The notes under the pieces: model-generated
The model's input: the letters and a program-made list of their open reading frames with translations, nothing else
The model's database searches: none
Told to the model about the DNA's origin: nothing
Translations under genes and position numbers: made by a program
Part shown: positions 28,201-38,012 of the stretch, in pieces
How the letters are laid out: each line of letters begins with the position of its first letter
Position numbering within the stretch: position 1 is the first letter of the stretch
Source: Gammaproteobacteria bacterium
GTDB lineage: Bacteria > Pseudomonadota > Gammaproteobacteria > Burkholderiales > Gallionellaceae
Direction of reading: 5' to 3'
Assembly: GCA_018813765.1 (NCBI GenBank)
Contig: JAHJBC010000012.1
Coordinates: forward strand, 1-64,000
Length of the DNA stretch: 64,000 nucleotides

Positions 28201-31200
28201 ACGTATCAGCCTGGTCCATTCGCAACCCCATCCCTGCAGTGATGGGGTTTGCGCTGCTTTCTTTCCTCGGCATCATGGCGTTCAAGGCCATGAAGGTGCA
28301 GATGTTTCCCGACATCGACCTGCCGATGATCACGGTGAACGCGACGATGCCCGGTGCATCGCCCGACCAGATGGAGACGGAGGTAGCGCGCAAGATCGAG
28401 AACGCGCTCGCCAGTTCGCAGGGGCTGAAGCACCTGTATACCCAGGTGAGCGAAGGTTCCGCCATCATCTCGGCCGAATTCCGTCTTGAGCGCAACACGC
28501 AGGGCGCGCTGGAGGATGTGCGTTCTGCCGTCACGCGTATCCGCAGCGATCTGCCCAAGGAGATGCTGGACCCGGTCATCAACAAGGTGGAGTTGAGCGG
28601 CAAACCCATCCTCACTTACACCGTCGCCTCGCCGAGCATGAGTGAGGAGGAGTTGTCCTGGTTCGTCGACAACAACATCACCAAGCTGCTGCTCGGCGTG
28701 AAGGGGGTGGGCGCGGTGAGCCGGGTCGGCGGCGTGACGCGGCAGGTGCGTGTCGAGCTCGACCCGACCAAGATGCTGGCGCTGAATCTTACCGCGGCGG
28801 AGATCTCCAGCCAGTTGCGCCAGATCCAGCAGGAAGCGCCGGGCGGACGTACCGACCTTGGCGGCATGGAGCAGTCCGTGCGTACCGTGGCGACCGTGCA
28901 GACTGCCGCCGAACTGGCGCAGATGGAGATCGCGCTGCGCGATGGCCGCCATGTGCGGCTGGAACAGGTCGCCAACGTGACCGATGGCATCGCCGAGCGG
29001 CGCAGTGCGGCACTGCATGACGGCAGGCCGGTGGTCGGCTTCGAGATCGTGCGCTCCATCGGCGCGGGCGATGTGGCCGTGGCGGAGGGAGTCGAGCGCG
29101 CGCTGGAGACGCTGAAGCGCAGCCATCCCGAAGTCGGTGTGGAGAAAGTGTTCAACACGGTAGACCAGGTGGTTGAGACCTACCAGGGTTCGATGGAGAT
29201 GATCTTCGAGGGCGCCCTGCTGGCGGTGATCGTGGTGATCTTCTTTCTGCGCAACACACGGGCTACTATCGTGGCGGCGACCGCATTGCCGCTGGCTGTG
29301 ATCCCCACCTTCGCGTTCATGTACCTGCTCGGTTTCACCGTCAACATGGTGACCCTGCTGGCGTTGTCGCTGGTGGTCGGCGTGCTGGTGGACGATGCCA
29401 TCGTCGAGATCGAGAACATCATGCGCCACCTCGAGATGGGCAAGACGCCGTACCAGGCGGCGATGGAAGCTGCCGACGAGATCGGCATGGCGGTGATCGC
29501 CACCACCTTCACGTTGGTGGCGGTGTTCCTGCCGACCGCGTTCATGAGCGGCATTCCGGGCAAGTTCTTCGTGCAGTTCGGCTGGACCGCAGCCATTGCC
29601 GTGATGATCTCGTTGGTGGTCGCGCGCCTGCTCACCCCCATGATGTCGGCCTACATCCTGCGACCGCGCGCGGAGCATCCAACGCCGAAGTGGCTGGAGA
29701 TGTATCTGCGCTGGGCGCAATGGTGCCTCAACAATCGCGTGAAGACATTGCTTGCCACCGTCGTGTTCTTCTTTGGTTCATTCCTGCTGGCGGGCACTTT
29801 GCCGACCGCTTTCCAGCCCAAGGACAACCTGTCGCAGACGCAGATCATCCTGACCCTGCCGCCGGGCAGCAAGTTCGAGCAGACCTATGCGCTGGCCGAA
29901 GAAGCACGCCGCATCGTGATGCAGAACCCGGACGTGATCCTGGTTTACACCGCCATCGGCGGCGGTGCCACCGGCGGCGACGCCTTCGAGCCGACCGGTG
30001 CACCGGAAGCGCGCAAGGCCACGTTGTCCATTCAGCTCAAACCGAAGAACGAACGCAGCAGGCGCAAGCAGGAGATCGAAGACGGGTTGCGCGAGGCGAT
30101 GGCCGCGCTCCCGGGCGTCCGCGTGAAGGTTGGTCTGGGCGCCTCGTCCGACAAATACCAGGTGGTGCTGACCAGCGAGAACGGCAATCTGTTGACCGAG
30201 CATGCGCTCAAGGTGGGGCAGGAATTGCGCACCATCCCCGGCGTCGGCAACGTGGTGTCCAACTCCAGCGTGCTGCGTCCGGAGGTGGTGGTGCGTCCCG
30301 ATTTCGCCAAAGCCGCCGATCTCGGTGTGACGTCGAGCGCCATCGCCGAGGCGCTACGCGTGGCGACCAACGGCGACTACGACCAGTCGCTGGCCAAGCT
30401 CAACCTGCCCGACCGGCAACTGCCTATCATCGTCAAACTGCGCGATGATGCGCGCCAGGATCTCGACCTGTTGTCGCGCCTGGTGGTGCAGGGTTCGCAT
30501 GGGCCGGTGATGCTGGGCAACGTGGCGACGCTGACGCTGGAGAGCGGCCCCGCGCAGATCGACCGTTTTGATCGCCAGCGCAACATCACGTTTGAAGTGG
30601 AACTGGCCGGTCAGCCGCTGGGCAAGGTGCAGGAGGCCGCCATGGCGTTGCCCTCGCTGAAGAACCTGCCCGAAGGCGTGGCGATAGAGCCCATCGGTGA
30701 TGCCGAGATGATGGTCGAACTGTTCGCCAGTTTCGGCCTGGCCATGTTCACCGGCGTGCTGTGCATCTACATCGTGCTGGTGCTGCTGTTCAAGGATTTC
30801 ATGCAACCCGCCACCATCCTGTGGGCGCTGATCCTGTCCATTCCCGGCGCGTTTTTGGCGCTGTTCGTCACGCACACCTCGATCTCGATGCCGTCGATGA
30901 TCGGCATCATCATGCTGATGGGCATCGCCACCAAGAATTCCATCCTGCTGGTGGAATACGCCATCGTGTCGCGGCGCGAGCGCGGCATGAACCGCACCGA
31001 GGCGCTGCTCGACGCGTGCAAGAAACGCGCGCGCCCCATCGTGATGACGACGATGGCGATGGGCGCCGGTATGATGCCGGTGGCGCTCGATGTCGGTATG
31101 GGCGACGGCAGCTTCCGTTCGCCGATGGCCATCGTGGTGATCGGTGGCCTGATCACTTCCACTTTCCTCAGCCTGCTGGTGATCCCGGTGGTGTTCACCT

Positions 31201-31295
31201 ATGTGGACGACTTTATCGTGTGGTTGCGCACCTGGGTGAACAGGCTCAGGCAAATACCTGCCGGAACGAAGACGGATATAAAACAAGGAGCATAA
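28197..31295 (+). CDS. RND efflux pump inner membrane transporter
   Basis: 1032 residues, the normal AcrB/HAE1-like length with twelve expected membrane helices. It starts MNVSAWSIRNPIPAVMGF and contains the helix 4 motif VGVLVDDAIVEIENIMRHLE with the proton-relay Asp pair, plus KNSILLVEYAI in helix 10. It exports compounds with the fusion protein upstream and the TolC-like channel downstream. The substrate cannot be told from sequence; the heavy-metal CusA signature is not evident. Confidence 0.93.
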   Translation: MNVSAWSIRNPIPAVMGFALLSFLGIMAFKAMKVQMFPDIDLPMITVNATMPGASPDQMETEVARKIENALASSQGLKHLYTQVSEGSAIISAEFRLERNTQGALEDVRSAVTRIRSDLPKEMLDPVINKVELSGKPILTYTVASPSMSEEELSWFVDNNITKLLLGVKGVGAVSRVGGVTRQVRVELDPTKMLALNLTAAEISSQLRQIQQEAPGGRTDLGGMEQSVRTVATVQTAAELAQMEIALRDGRHVRLEQVANVTDGIAERRSAALHDGRPVVGFEIVRSIGAGDVAVAEGVERALETLKRSHPEVGVEKVFNTVDQVVETYQGSMEMIFEGALLAVIVVIFFLRNTRATIVAATALPLAVIPTFAFMYLLGFTVNMVTLLALSLVVGVLVDDAIVEIENIMRHLEMGKTPYQAAMEAADEIGMAVIATTFTLVAVFLPTAFMSGIPGKFFVQFGWTAAIAVMISLVVARLLTPMMSAYILRPRAEHPTPKWLEMYLRWAQWCLNNRVKTLLATVVFFFGSFLLAGTLPTAFQPKDNLSQTQIILTLPPGSKFEQTYALAEEARRIVMQNPDVILVYTAIGGGATGGDAFEPTGAPEARKATLSIQLKPKNERSRRKQEIEDGLREAMAALPGVRVKVGLGASSDKYQVVLTSENGNLLTEHALKVGQELRTIPGVGNVVSNSSVLRPEVVVRPDFAKAADLGVTSSAIAEALRVATNGDYDQSLAKLNLPDRQLPIIVKLRDDARQDLDLLSRLVVQGSHGPVMLGNVATLTLESGPAQIDRFDRQRNITFEVELAGQPLGKVQEAAMALPSLKNLPEGVAIEPIGDAEMMVELFASFGLAMFTGVLCIYIVLVLLFKDFMQPATILWALILSIPGAFLALFVTHTSISMPSMIGIIMLMGIATKNSILLVEYAIVSRRERGMNRTEALLDACKKRARPIVMTTMAMGAGMMPVALDVGMGDGSFRSPMAIVVIGGLITSTFLSLLVIPVVFTYVDDFIVWLRTWVNRLRQIPAGTKTDIKQGA

Positions 31296-31296
31296 G

Positions 31297-32622
31297 ATGA
31301 GACATACCAAGATCGCGATGAGTGTCCTGCTCGCCCTCGGCCTCAACCCCGTGGCCCAAGCCGCCGACCTGCTCGACATCTACCATGCCGCCCAGAGCCA
31401 GGACGCCGTGTTCGCCAGCGCCCGCGCCGCGCGCGACGCCGGACAGGAGAAGCTCACCCAGGGCCGCGCCCTCATGCTGCCTAGCGTCAACCTCACCGCC
31501 AACACCACCCGCAACGACGTCACCACCACCGCGGGCTCCCCGCCGTCCGACAGTAACGCCAAATACAACAGCCACGGCTACGGCGTCAGCCTCGTGCAAC
31601 CCCTGTTCCGCGAACAGAACTGGGCCATGTATGTCGAATCCGACCTGCAAGTCATGCAGAGCGAAGCCCAATACAAACTCGCCGAACAAGACCTTGTGTT
31701 GCGCAGCGCGCAAGCCTACTTCGACGTATTGATCGCCCAGGACAGCGTCCAGCTCGCCGCCGCGCAAAAGACTGCCATCGCCGAACAGCTCGAACAGGCC
31801 AAGCGTAACTTCGAAGTCGGCACCGCCACCATCACCGACACCCACGAAGCCCAAGCCCGCTACGACCTCATCGTCGCCCAGGAGATCGCCGCCCAAAGCA
31901 ACCTCGAAGTTATGCGCCGCAGCCTGCAGCAACTCATCAACGCCGCCCCCGGCCAGCTCGACCCGCTGGGCCAGCGTCTGGCGCTTGAAACACCGCAACC
32001 CGCCAGCGTCGAGCAATGGGTGGAAGACGCCCGCCTCGGCAACCACCAGCTCACCATCGCAAGGGCAGCCGACGAACTGGCCGACAAGGAAGTCGACCGC
32101 AACCGTGGTGGCCACCTGCCCACCGTCGACCTCGTCGCCAACTACAACAAGAGCCACACCGGCTACAACAGCACCACTGGCGGCCCGGCCGACACCCGCG
32201 CCACCAGCGTCGGCGTACAACTCAACCTGCCGCTGTTCCAGGGCGGCGCCACCCAATCCAAATGGCGCGAAGCCGCCGCCAACCGCGAACGCGCGCGCCA
32301 CGAACTGGACAACGCCACCCGCAACGTCGAACTGCAAACCCGTCAGGCCTATCTGGGTGTGGTCAACGGCATCGCCCAGGTGCAGGCACTGCAACAGGCA
32401 TTGAAGTCCAGCGAAAGCCTGCTCGAAGCCAGCAAGCTCGGCCACGAAGTGGGCGTGCGCACCAACCTTGACGTGCTCAACGCACAACAACAGGCCTATT
32501 CCACCCGGCGCGACCTGTACCTGGCGGAATACAACTTCCTGCTGAGCCAGCTACGGTTGAAAGCGGCGGTGGGGAGTCTGGGGGAAGAGGATCTGAAGCG
32601 GGTGAATCAGGCGCTTAAATAA
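31297..32622 (+). CDS. TolC-family outer membrane channel protein
   Basis: 441 residues with a signal peptide (MRHTKIAMSVLLALGLNPVAQA). It contains two repeats of the TolC helical fold, with LLDIYHAAQSQDAVFASARAARDA and, in the second half, NRGGHLPTVDLVANYNKSHTG. It starts 1 base after the pump gene stop with an AAGGAG site. Third codon positions are strikingly C-rich compared with its neighbours. Confidence 0.92.
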   Translation: MRHTKIAMSVLLALGLNPVAQAADLLDIYHAAQSQDAVFASARAARDAGQEKLTQGRALMLPSVNLTANTTRNDVTTTAGSPPSDSNAKYNSHGYGVSLVQPLFREQNWAMYVESDLQVMQSEAQYKLAEQDLVLRSAQAYFDVLIAQDSVQLAAAQKTAIAEQLEQAKRNFEVGTATITDTHEAQARYDLIVAQEIAAQSNLEVMRRSLQQLINAAPGQLDPLGQRLALETPQPASVEQWVEDARLGNHQLTIARAADELADKEVDRNRGGHLPTVDLVANYNKSHTGYNSTTGGPADTRATSVGVQLNLPLFQGGATQSKWREAAANRERARHELDNATRNVELQTRQAYLGVVNGIAQVQALQQALKSSESLLEASKLGHEVGVRTNLDVLNAQQQAYSTRRDLYLAEYNFLLSQLRLKAAVGSLGEEDLKRVNQALK

Positions 32623-32664
32623 TAGTTCTGAGTGCTGAGTAAAACCCGGTGCCCGGCAACCTTC

Positions 32665-32735
32665 GTAGGATGGGTTGAGCGCAGCGATACCCATCATTGA
32701 ACAGCATGGGTATCGCTGCGCTCAACCCATCCTAC
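32665..32735. repeat. REP-like perfect palindrome, copy 1
   Basis: Arms 32665-32694 and 32706-32735 are perfect 30-base reverse complements around an 11-base loop. The arm begins GTAGGATGGGTTGAGCGCAG. It lies between two convergent genes and can form one very stable hairpin in either transcript. A second copy is at 45553-45636. Confidence 0.9.
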
Positions 32736-32772
32736 AGATTCAGCACTGAATTTCACTCAGCACTGGTTTCTA

Positions 32773-34911
32773 CTAGTCATGCCACAACGCTTTCAGGTAG
32801 ATGGTGCGCTGCGGAACGGTTGGCAGGGACGGGATGTAATCCGGATGAGACTGGATCTCCTGCTTCGACAGCAGGTTCTGCAACACCAGCGAGAGCTCCA
32901 GCGACGGGGTCACCTGCTCGGCGTAGCGCAGGTCCAGTTCCGTCCGCGCGGCGACCGGCGTCGCTCCCACCGTACCGGTGTATGCGCTGGTGCGCGTCAG
33001 GCCGCCGATGCGGCGCAACCACAGGTCGAACTGGCGGTCGGCGGTGAAATTGTAGGAGGAGCGCAGCGAGCCTTGGTATTTCGGGCTGCTGCCATACAGC
33101 AGTGAGTGCGAGTCGGTGGCAGTGTCTGCGCCTGCATCCATCCACATGCGCGAGACATTGAGTTGCAGGCGCCAGACTGCCAGCGGGTTCCATTCGGTGG
33201 CGAGTTCCACGCCGCGCGTGCGCACAGGTGCGGCATTGCCGTACAGATGTGTGATGCAGAGTCCCGGTGCTGCCGGATTCAGGCCGAAGTTGACGAGGTC
33301 GGCAGTGCAGGTCGGATCGACCGGCAGACCGGTGAAGGCAGCATTGCCGTTGGCGGTCATGGCAGAACCGACCACGCCGAACACGCCTTCGTATTTACTG
33401 ACATAGGCGCTCAGGTCGGAAAAGAACGAAGGCATCCATTGCGCGCGGTGGCCAAATTCGAGGGTGCGCACCTTCTCGTTACCGAAGCCGCTTTGCTCGC
33501 CCGGAACGGCATAGACCAGCGCCGGCAATGCTTGGGATGTGTCCGCGACCGCATAGGCCCCCATCGTCTGTTGCACCACGCTGGGCGAGCGCACCGTCTT
33601 CGACCAGGACAACCAGAACGAATGCTGTTCGCTCGGCGTCCACAGCGCGCGCACGGAAGGCTGCGGTGCGGTACCGCCGAAGGTCTGTTTTTCGATGCGA
33701 ATGCCCGCCTGCAGGCTGAAGAGATGCGGCACCAGCGTCCATTCGTCCTGTGCGAACAGGCTGCTCAATGTGACGGTGGTGTCTGGGTTGGCCGTGGTCA
33801 GGAAGACGCCGGAATCCATGTAGTTATGGTGATCGGTCTGGCGCCAGTTGCCGCCCCACACGATGTCGTGCGCCTCGCCCAGCAGGAAACGGTGCTGTGC
33901 ATCGAGGTCGAGAGTCCTGTGTTTGTTGCTTGAACCCGTGACGTTGCCCTGGAATTTCTCGATGTAGGCCTGCACCCGCACTTCGCTGTTGGTCACGGTG
34001 GAACGCTCGAAGCGGCCCAGCAGGTCGCCGCCGTTACGCCGCGTGACGAAGGAGGCGAGCCGGTTGTTGCCGTATGAAGTTGCGTCGTACATCGCGGCGG
34101 GGTCGAAGGTGGGGATCAGCCAGCTCTCGTCGGAGTGCGAATCGAACACGCGGCCGCTGAAGAACCAGCGCGTGTCGGCGCCGTCCGGCCTGTCGTAACG
34201 GAAGTTCAATGTGGTGTCGTTCCAGAAATCCTGGGTTTCCCTGCCATTGACTTCCTTGCCGCCGTCGCGCCGCTGCTCGCTGACGGTGACGCGCAGGGCC
34301 GATCCGTCATCGCTTTTCATTCCATAGCGTAATGCCAGTCCCGCTTTACCGGTCTCGGTGCCCGCATGGGAGTCGACGAGCCAGCCGGAGGTGTCCTGGG
34401 CGCGCTTGGTGATGATATTGATCACACCGTTGACCGCGTTGGAGCCCCACGCCAGTCCTGCCGAGCCGCGGATGACTTCGATGCGGTTGATCTCTTCCAG
34501 CGGCATGTCTTCCGCCTCCCAGATCACGCCGCCGTAGAGCGAGCTGTAGATCGAGCGGCCGTCGACCAGCACCAGCAGTTTGTTGGCCATGCGGCCGTTG
34601 AAGCCGCGGATGGAAACGGCGAACTTGTTGTTGGCGAGGCGGGCGACCTCGACGCCGGGCGCGAGGTGCAGGACTTCGGGCAGGGTCAACGCGCCGGATC
34701 GCTTTATGTCGGAGGCGGAGATGACGAACACGGCGGCGGCGGTGTTGGAAACGGACTGGCTTTTGCGCGCCGCGGTTTCGATGCCGACCTTCATCAGGTC
34801 GCCCAGACTCAGTTCAGGCCAGCTCTCTTCTTCGGCGGTCGCGGCGGCGGTCTGCGTCGCCGCAGCCAGCAGGGCGATCAATGCCGCAGCGCGTATCGTA
34901 AAGGTTCTCAT
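32773..34911 (-). CDS. TonB-dependent outer membrane receptor
   Basis: 712 residues with a signal peptide (MRTFTIRAAALIALLAAATQ). The plug domain (about 50-170) contains VFVISASDIKRSGALTLPEVLHL and the conserved RIEVIRGSAGLAWGSNAVNGVINIIT. The rest is the 22-strand barrel ending in an aromatic-rich C-terminus (IYLKALWHD). The ligand is unknown; siderophore, metal complex or vitamin are possible. It is the last gene of the minus-strand run from purM, 74 bases after the RsmB-like gene, and no TonB or ExbBD genes are near. Confidence 0.9.
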   Translation of the reverse strand: MRTFTIRAAALIALLAAATQTAAATAEEESWPELSLGDLMKVGIETAARKSQSVSNTAAAVFVISASDIKRSGALTLPEVLHLAPGVEVARLANNKFAVSIRGFNGRMANKLLVLVDGRSIYSSLYGGVIWEAEDMPLEEINRIEVIRGSAGLAWGSNAVNGVINIITKRAQDTSGWLVDSHAGTETGKAGLALRYGMKSDDGSALRVTVSEQRRDGGKEVNGRETQDFWNDTTLNFRYDRPDGADTRWFFSGRVFDSHSDESWLIPTFDPAAMYDATSYGNNRLASFVTRRNGGDLLGRFERSTVTNSEVRVQAYIEKFQGNVTGSSNKHRTLDLDAQHRFLLGEAHDIVWGGNWRQTDHHNYMDSGVFLTTANPDTTVTLSSLFAQDEWTLVPHLFSLQAGIRIEKQTFGGTAPQPSVRALWTPSEQHSFWLSWSKTVRSPSVVQQTMGAYAVADTSQALPALVYAVPGEQSGFGNEKVRTLEFGHRAQWMPSFFSDLSAYVSKYEGVFGVVGSAMTANGNAAFTGLPVDPTCTADLVNFGLNPAAPGLCITHLYGNAAPVRTRGVELATEWNPLAVWRLQLNVSRMWMDAGADTATDSHSLLYGSSPKYQGSLRSSYNFTADRQFDLWLRRIGGLTRTSAYTGTVGATPVAARTELDLRYAEQVTPSLELSLVLQNLLSKQEIQSHPDYIPSLPTVPQRTIYLKALWHD

Positions 34912-34985
34912 TCTGCTCCTAGGGCGATTCTTTTTTATTATTTTAGCGGGAGTGCTTTACTGCCTCCTTGCTGTTTAACGGCGAA

Positions 34986-36290
34986 TTATTCCATATCATT
35001 AGCCGGCTCTGTTGCGCTTGTTGCGGTCTTGCGTTCCAGCACTGCGGCAAAAAAGCCGTCGGTATTGTGCTGTTGCGGGGTGAGTTGCAGGTAATCACCC
35101 ATCGCCAGTTCGATGTGGTGTTGTTGCAAAACTTCGCCCGCGGGCCGCAGCGAGAAATCCGGATGGGCGGCGAGGAAGGCTTCGACGATGGCCTGATTCT
35201 CTTCATGCAGCAGGCTGCAGGTAGCATATACCAGACGTCCGCCGTGCTTGAGCAGGCGCGCGGCCGAGTTCAGGATGGCGGTCTGTTTTTCGTTCAACTC
35301 TGCCACGCTTTGCGCCGACTGGCGGAACTTCAGGTCGGGGTTGCGGCGCAACGTGCCCAGCCCGCTGCACGGAGCATCCACCAGCACACGGTCGATCTTG
35401 CCCGCCAGGCGTTTCACCTTATTGTCGTTCTCGTGCGCGATGAGTTGCGGTTGCACGTTGCTCAAACCGGAGCGTTTCAGTCTGGGTTTCAGGTTGGTCA
35501 GGCGCTTTTCCGAGATGTCCCAGGCGTACAAGCGTCCCTGCGAATTCATCATCGCACCCAGTATCAGCGTCTTGCCGCCCGCACCCGCGCAAAAATCCAC
35601 CACCATGTCGTTGCGCTTCGGTGCCAGCAGCAGTCCGAGCAACTGGCTGCCTTCATCTTGCACCTCGAATTTGCCGCTGAGGAACAGCGCGTGTTTGTTC
35701 AGGGCTGGTTTGTATTTGAGGCGGATGCCCATCGGCGAGTAAGGCGTGGCCTGTGCATCCATGCCTTCGGCCTGCAACGATTGCAGCACCTCGTCGCGTC
35801 CGGCGAGCAGGGTGTTCACGCGCAGGTCTAGCGGGGCGGTCTGTTGCATGGAGCGACCCAGTTCCAGTATCCCGGCATCGCTGTGATGCGGCCGCAGCTT
35901 GTCGACGATCCAGTCGGGCAATTCGGCCTGGATGGAAAGCGGCAGCTCGCTCATGGCGATGCTTTTGACCTTGCCCAGCCAATCGGCTTCCTTGGGCTTG
36001 AGCAGCGGCTCCAGTTCGCGCAGATTGTAGCCGCCGAACCTGACCCAGTACGCCAGCGCCATGCGGCGGGCGGTGGCCTGTCCCTTGTCGTCGAGTTTGC
36101 AGGCATGTTCCAGGAACAGGCGATGGCGCAGCACGCCGAACAGCGTCTCGGCCACCAGCGAGCGTTCGTTGGAGCCGATGCGCTCGGCCTGGAAGAAGTG
36201 GCGCAACACCGCATCGGCAGGGTGCTCCATCTTCAGGGTGGTGCGCAGGGCCTGGACGACCAGGTCGAGGCGGTATTCAGTCAACAACAT
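34986..36290 (-). CDS. RsmB/NOP-family RNA m5C methyltransferase
   Basis: 434 residues from the ATG at 36290 (MLLTEYRLDLVVQALRTTL). It has an N-terminal helical domain (LFGVLRHRLFLEHA) and a SAM-binding Rossmann domain with VVDFCAGAGGKTL. The two catalytic Cys of m5C enzymes are present: Cys308 in DAPCSGLG and Cys358 in YATCSL. It probably methylates 16S rRNA or a tRNA; the exact target is not evident. Its start overlaps the preceding DUF3108 gene by 14 bases. Confidence 0.88.
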   Translation of the reverse strand: MLLTEYRLDLVVQALRTTLKMEHPADAVLRHFFQAERIGSNERSLVAETLFGVLRHRLFLEHACKLDDKGQATARRMALAYWVRFGGYNLRELEPLLKPKEADWLGKVKSIAMSELPLSIQAELPDWIVDKLRPHHSDAGILELGRSMQQTAPLDLRVNTLLAGRDEVLQSLQAEGMDAQATPYSPMGIRLKYKPALNKHALFLSGKFEVQDEGSQLLGLLLAPKRNDMVVDFCAGAGGKTLILGAMMNSQGRLYAWDISEKRLTNLKPRLKRSGLSNVQPQLIAHENDNKVKRLAGKIDRVLVDAPCSGLGTLRRNPDLKFRQSAQSVAELNEKQTAILNSAARLLKHGGRLVYATCSLLHEENQAIVEAFLAAHPDFSLRPAGEVLQQHHIELAMGDYLQLTPQQHNTDGFFAAVLERKTATSATEPANDME

Positions 36291-37308
36291 CGTTTCTTTC
36301 TCCTTCTTCCTCCGACACGCGGATGTCGGTGATGACAGCCTCGCCGGAGATTTCGCCATTCTTTTCGATGAACCTGAGCTTGACCGGGAACAGGCGGTAT
36401 TCGCGCGCCAGCCATATCTCCAGCCCTTCCTCGTCGGGGGCATGCAGTTTGCGCAGTCGCACAGCGAGCAGTTCGCCCATCTCGGTATAGATCTTTTCGT
36501 CGGTGGCTATCTCGAATTCGTAGCTTTCGATCTTTTTGCCATTGCTGACGGAGACCGAGGCGATCTCGCTGTCTTGCAGCGGCGGGAACTGGTACATGAT
36601 GCTCAGGATGTCCTGCGTATCATCAGGCAGTGTCGCTTTGCCCCCGTGCGAAAAATCCGCAAGCAGTGCGGCATGGTCGAATTCCACCGCGTTGCGTGTT
36701 GTCTCGGAGCCGTCCCTGCGTTCCTCGAAAAAGGACTCTGGAAGCAAACCTTCCCTGCGGTAACTGCCGCTGCTGTACTGGATGATGTCATAGCGCCTGA
36801 AGAGTCTCACCAGTCCGATGGTGCGCGTCTCAGCCTGCAGCACATAGTGCCCGTCTTCGATCTCCAGTGTATGGATCGCCTCGCCGACCCGCATGCCATC
36901 TCTGCCCTTGTTGACGGCAAAGGTGAGCCGCGCATGTTTTGGCAATGGCGGACGCTCCGCTGCCTTTTCGGTATCCGATGCGAGCGTTTCCGTCTCAAGC
37001 GGAGCGCTGGCGGCGACCGGTGAACTGGCGGCCTGCGCGATGTCCGGTTGGATTTCCGGCTCGGGCGGCTGCGGCGTTTCGGCCGGCGGGGGCGGCTCGG
37101 GGGCTACCTTCGGTCTCGGCGGTCTGCGTTTCGGCCTGGCCGGAGGGGCGGTCGGTAGCGCCTCCAGTTTTGCGATCAGCGGCGGCAGCGACGGCCGGGA
37201 TTGCGGCAACTGGATATCCGCCCCCCAAAGCAACAACGCGTGCAGCGATACCGAGACGGCGAGGGCGAGGCCGATGCGTCGCTTGCGGTCGTCCAGCCCG
37301 GGGCTCAC
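36277..37308 (-). CDS. DUF3108-domain protein with TonB-like Pro-rich linker
   Basis: 343 residues from a GTG at 37308. It has one N-terminal membrane helix (IGLALAVSVSLHALLLWG) and a Pro-rich stretch (PPRPKVAPEPPPPAETPQPP) like the TonB spacer. A C-terminal DUF3108 domain begins about residue 145. Its GTG overlaps the stop of the other DUF3108 gene (GTGA). The helix plus Pro-rich part suggests anchoring with a periplasmic domain. Function unknown. Confidence 0.7.
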   Translation of the reverse strand: MSPGLDDRKRRIGLALAVSVSLHALLLWGADIQLPQSRPSLPPLIAKLEALPTAPPARPKRRPPRPKVAPEPPPPAETPQPPEPEIQPDIAQAASSPVAASAPLETETLASDTEKAAERPPLPKHARLTFAVNKGRDGMRVGEAIHTLEIEDGHYVLQAETRTIGLVRLFRRYDIIQYSSGSYRREGLLPESFFEERRDGSETTRNAVEFDHAALLADFSHGGKATLPDDTQDILSIMYQFPPLQDSEIASVSVSNGKKIESYEFEIATDEKIYTEMGELLAVRLRKLHAPDEEGLEIWLAREYRLFPVKLRFIEKNGEISGEAVITDIRVSEEEGERNDVVD

Positions 37309-38009
37309 TGGGTGATGCTCAAACCGGTGAGGACTTGCATCAGCACACCGCCGTCGTCCTCGGTCAGCACGATTTTGCAGGGGAAGTTGCCGTTCTCTAC
37401 CGACAGCCAGATCTCCGTTTTCCATGGAGTCTGTTGCGCAGGTGTGGCGAGATAGAGCGTCTCCAGCTTACCCAGCGGTACCTCGACCATCTGCTTCGTG
37501 CGTATCAGGTAACGGCGCAAAAAGGTCTTGTTGCCGTCGGTAATGGGGATGGTCACTTCCTTGCGCTCGTCCAGCGCGGGAATATAGCGGAACTGGTACA
37601 ACGCGCTCAGGCGGTCCTGTTGATCTGGCGGCAGTGTTTCCAGATGCCGGCCGTAGCTACCGCTGCTGATCAGCAGGCTGGAATTCTCCCAGTCGAGGTA
37701 GGCTGCCGCATTCTTTTTCGTCTCGTGCGAGCGTTTGTACGCGAAGTTGATCGGGCGCAGTCCTGCGGCCACGATACTGCCGTCGCTTACGATCTGGAGC
37801 GTGTCCGGCCGGAACAGGGCAAGCAATCCAACCGGTTTGGTGATGCTCTCGATGCGGTAGCGGTCACCGCTGCGGATGAATACTTCCCTGACCTCGGCGA
37901 TCTTGATGCCCTTGGTCAGCACGTCGTAGTTTGCTTCGATGCGGGTCGGCGGGGCGGCGTGCAGCGCGACGGAGAAGCAACACAGCAGCAGGGCGGCGAG
38001 CGCACGCAT
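37305..38009 (-). CDS. Periplasmic DUF3108-domain protein
   Basis: 234 residues with a signal peptide (MRALAALLLCCFSVALHA). The whole mature part is one DUF3108 domain, paralogous to the gene downstream (RYRIESITKPVGLLALFRPD against YVLQAETRTIGLVRLFRRYD). It follows purN by 3 bases. DUF3108 genes beside purN are familiar in betaproteobacteria. Function is not known. Confidence 0.75.
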   Translation of the reverse strand: MRALAALLLCCFSVALHAAPPTRIEANYDVLTKGIKIAEVREVFIRSGDRYRIESITKPVGLLALFRPDTLQIVSDGSIVAAGLRPINFAYKRSHETKKNAAAYLDWENSSLLISSGSYGRHLETLPPDQQDRLSALYQFRYIPALDERKEVTIPITDGNKTFLRRYLIRTKQMVEVPLGKLETLYLATPAQQTPWKTEIWLSVENGNFPCKIVLTEDDGGVLMQVLTGLSITQ

Positions 38010-38012
38010 GGT

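Noticed and set aside
28206-29720. 504-codon minus-strand frame opposite the RND pump
   Set aside because: The pump is full length with all motifs on the plus strand; the antisense translation is low-complexity.
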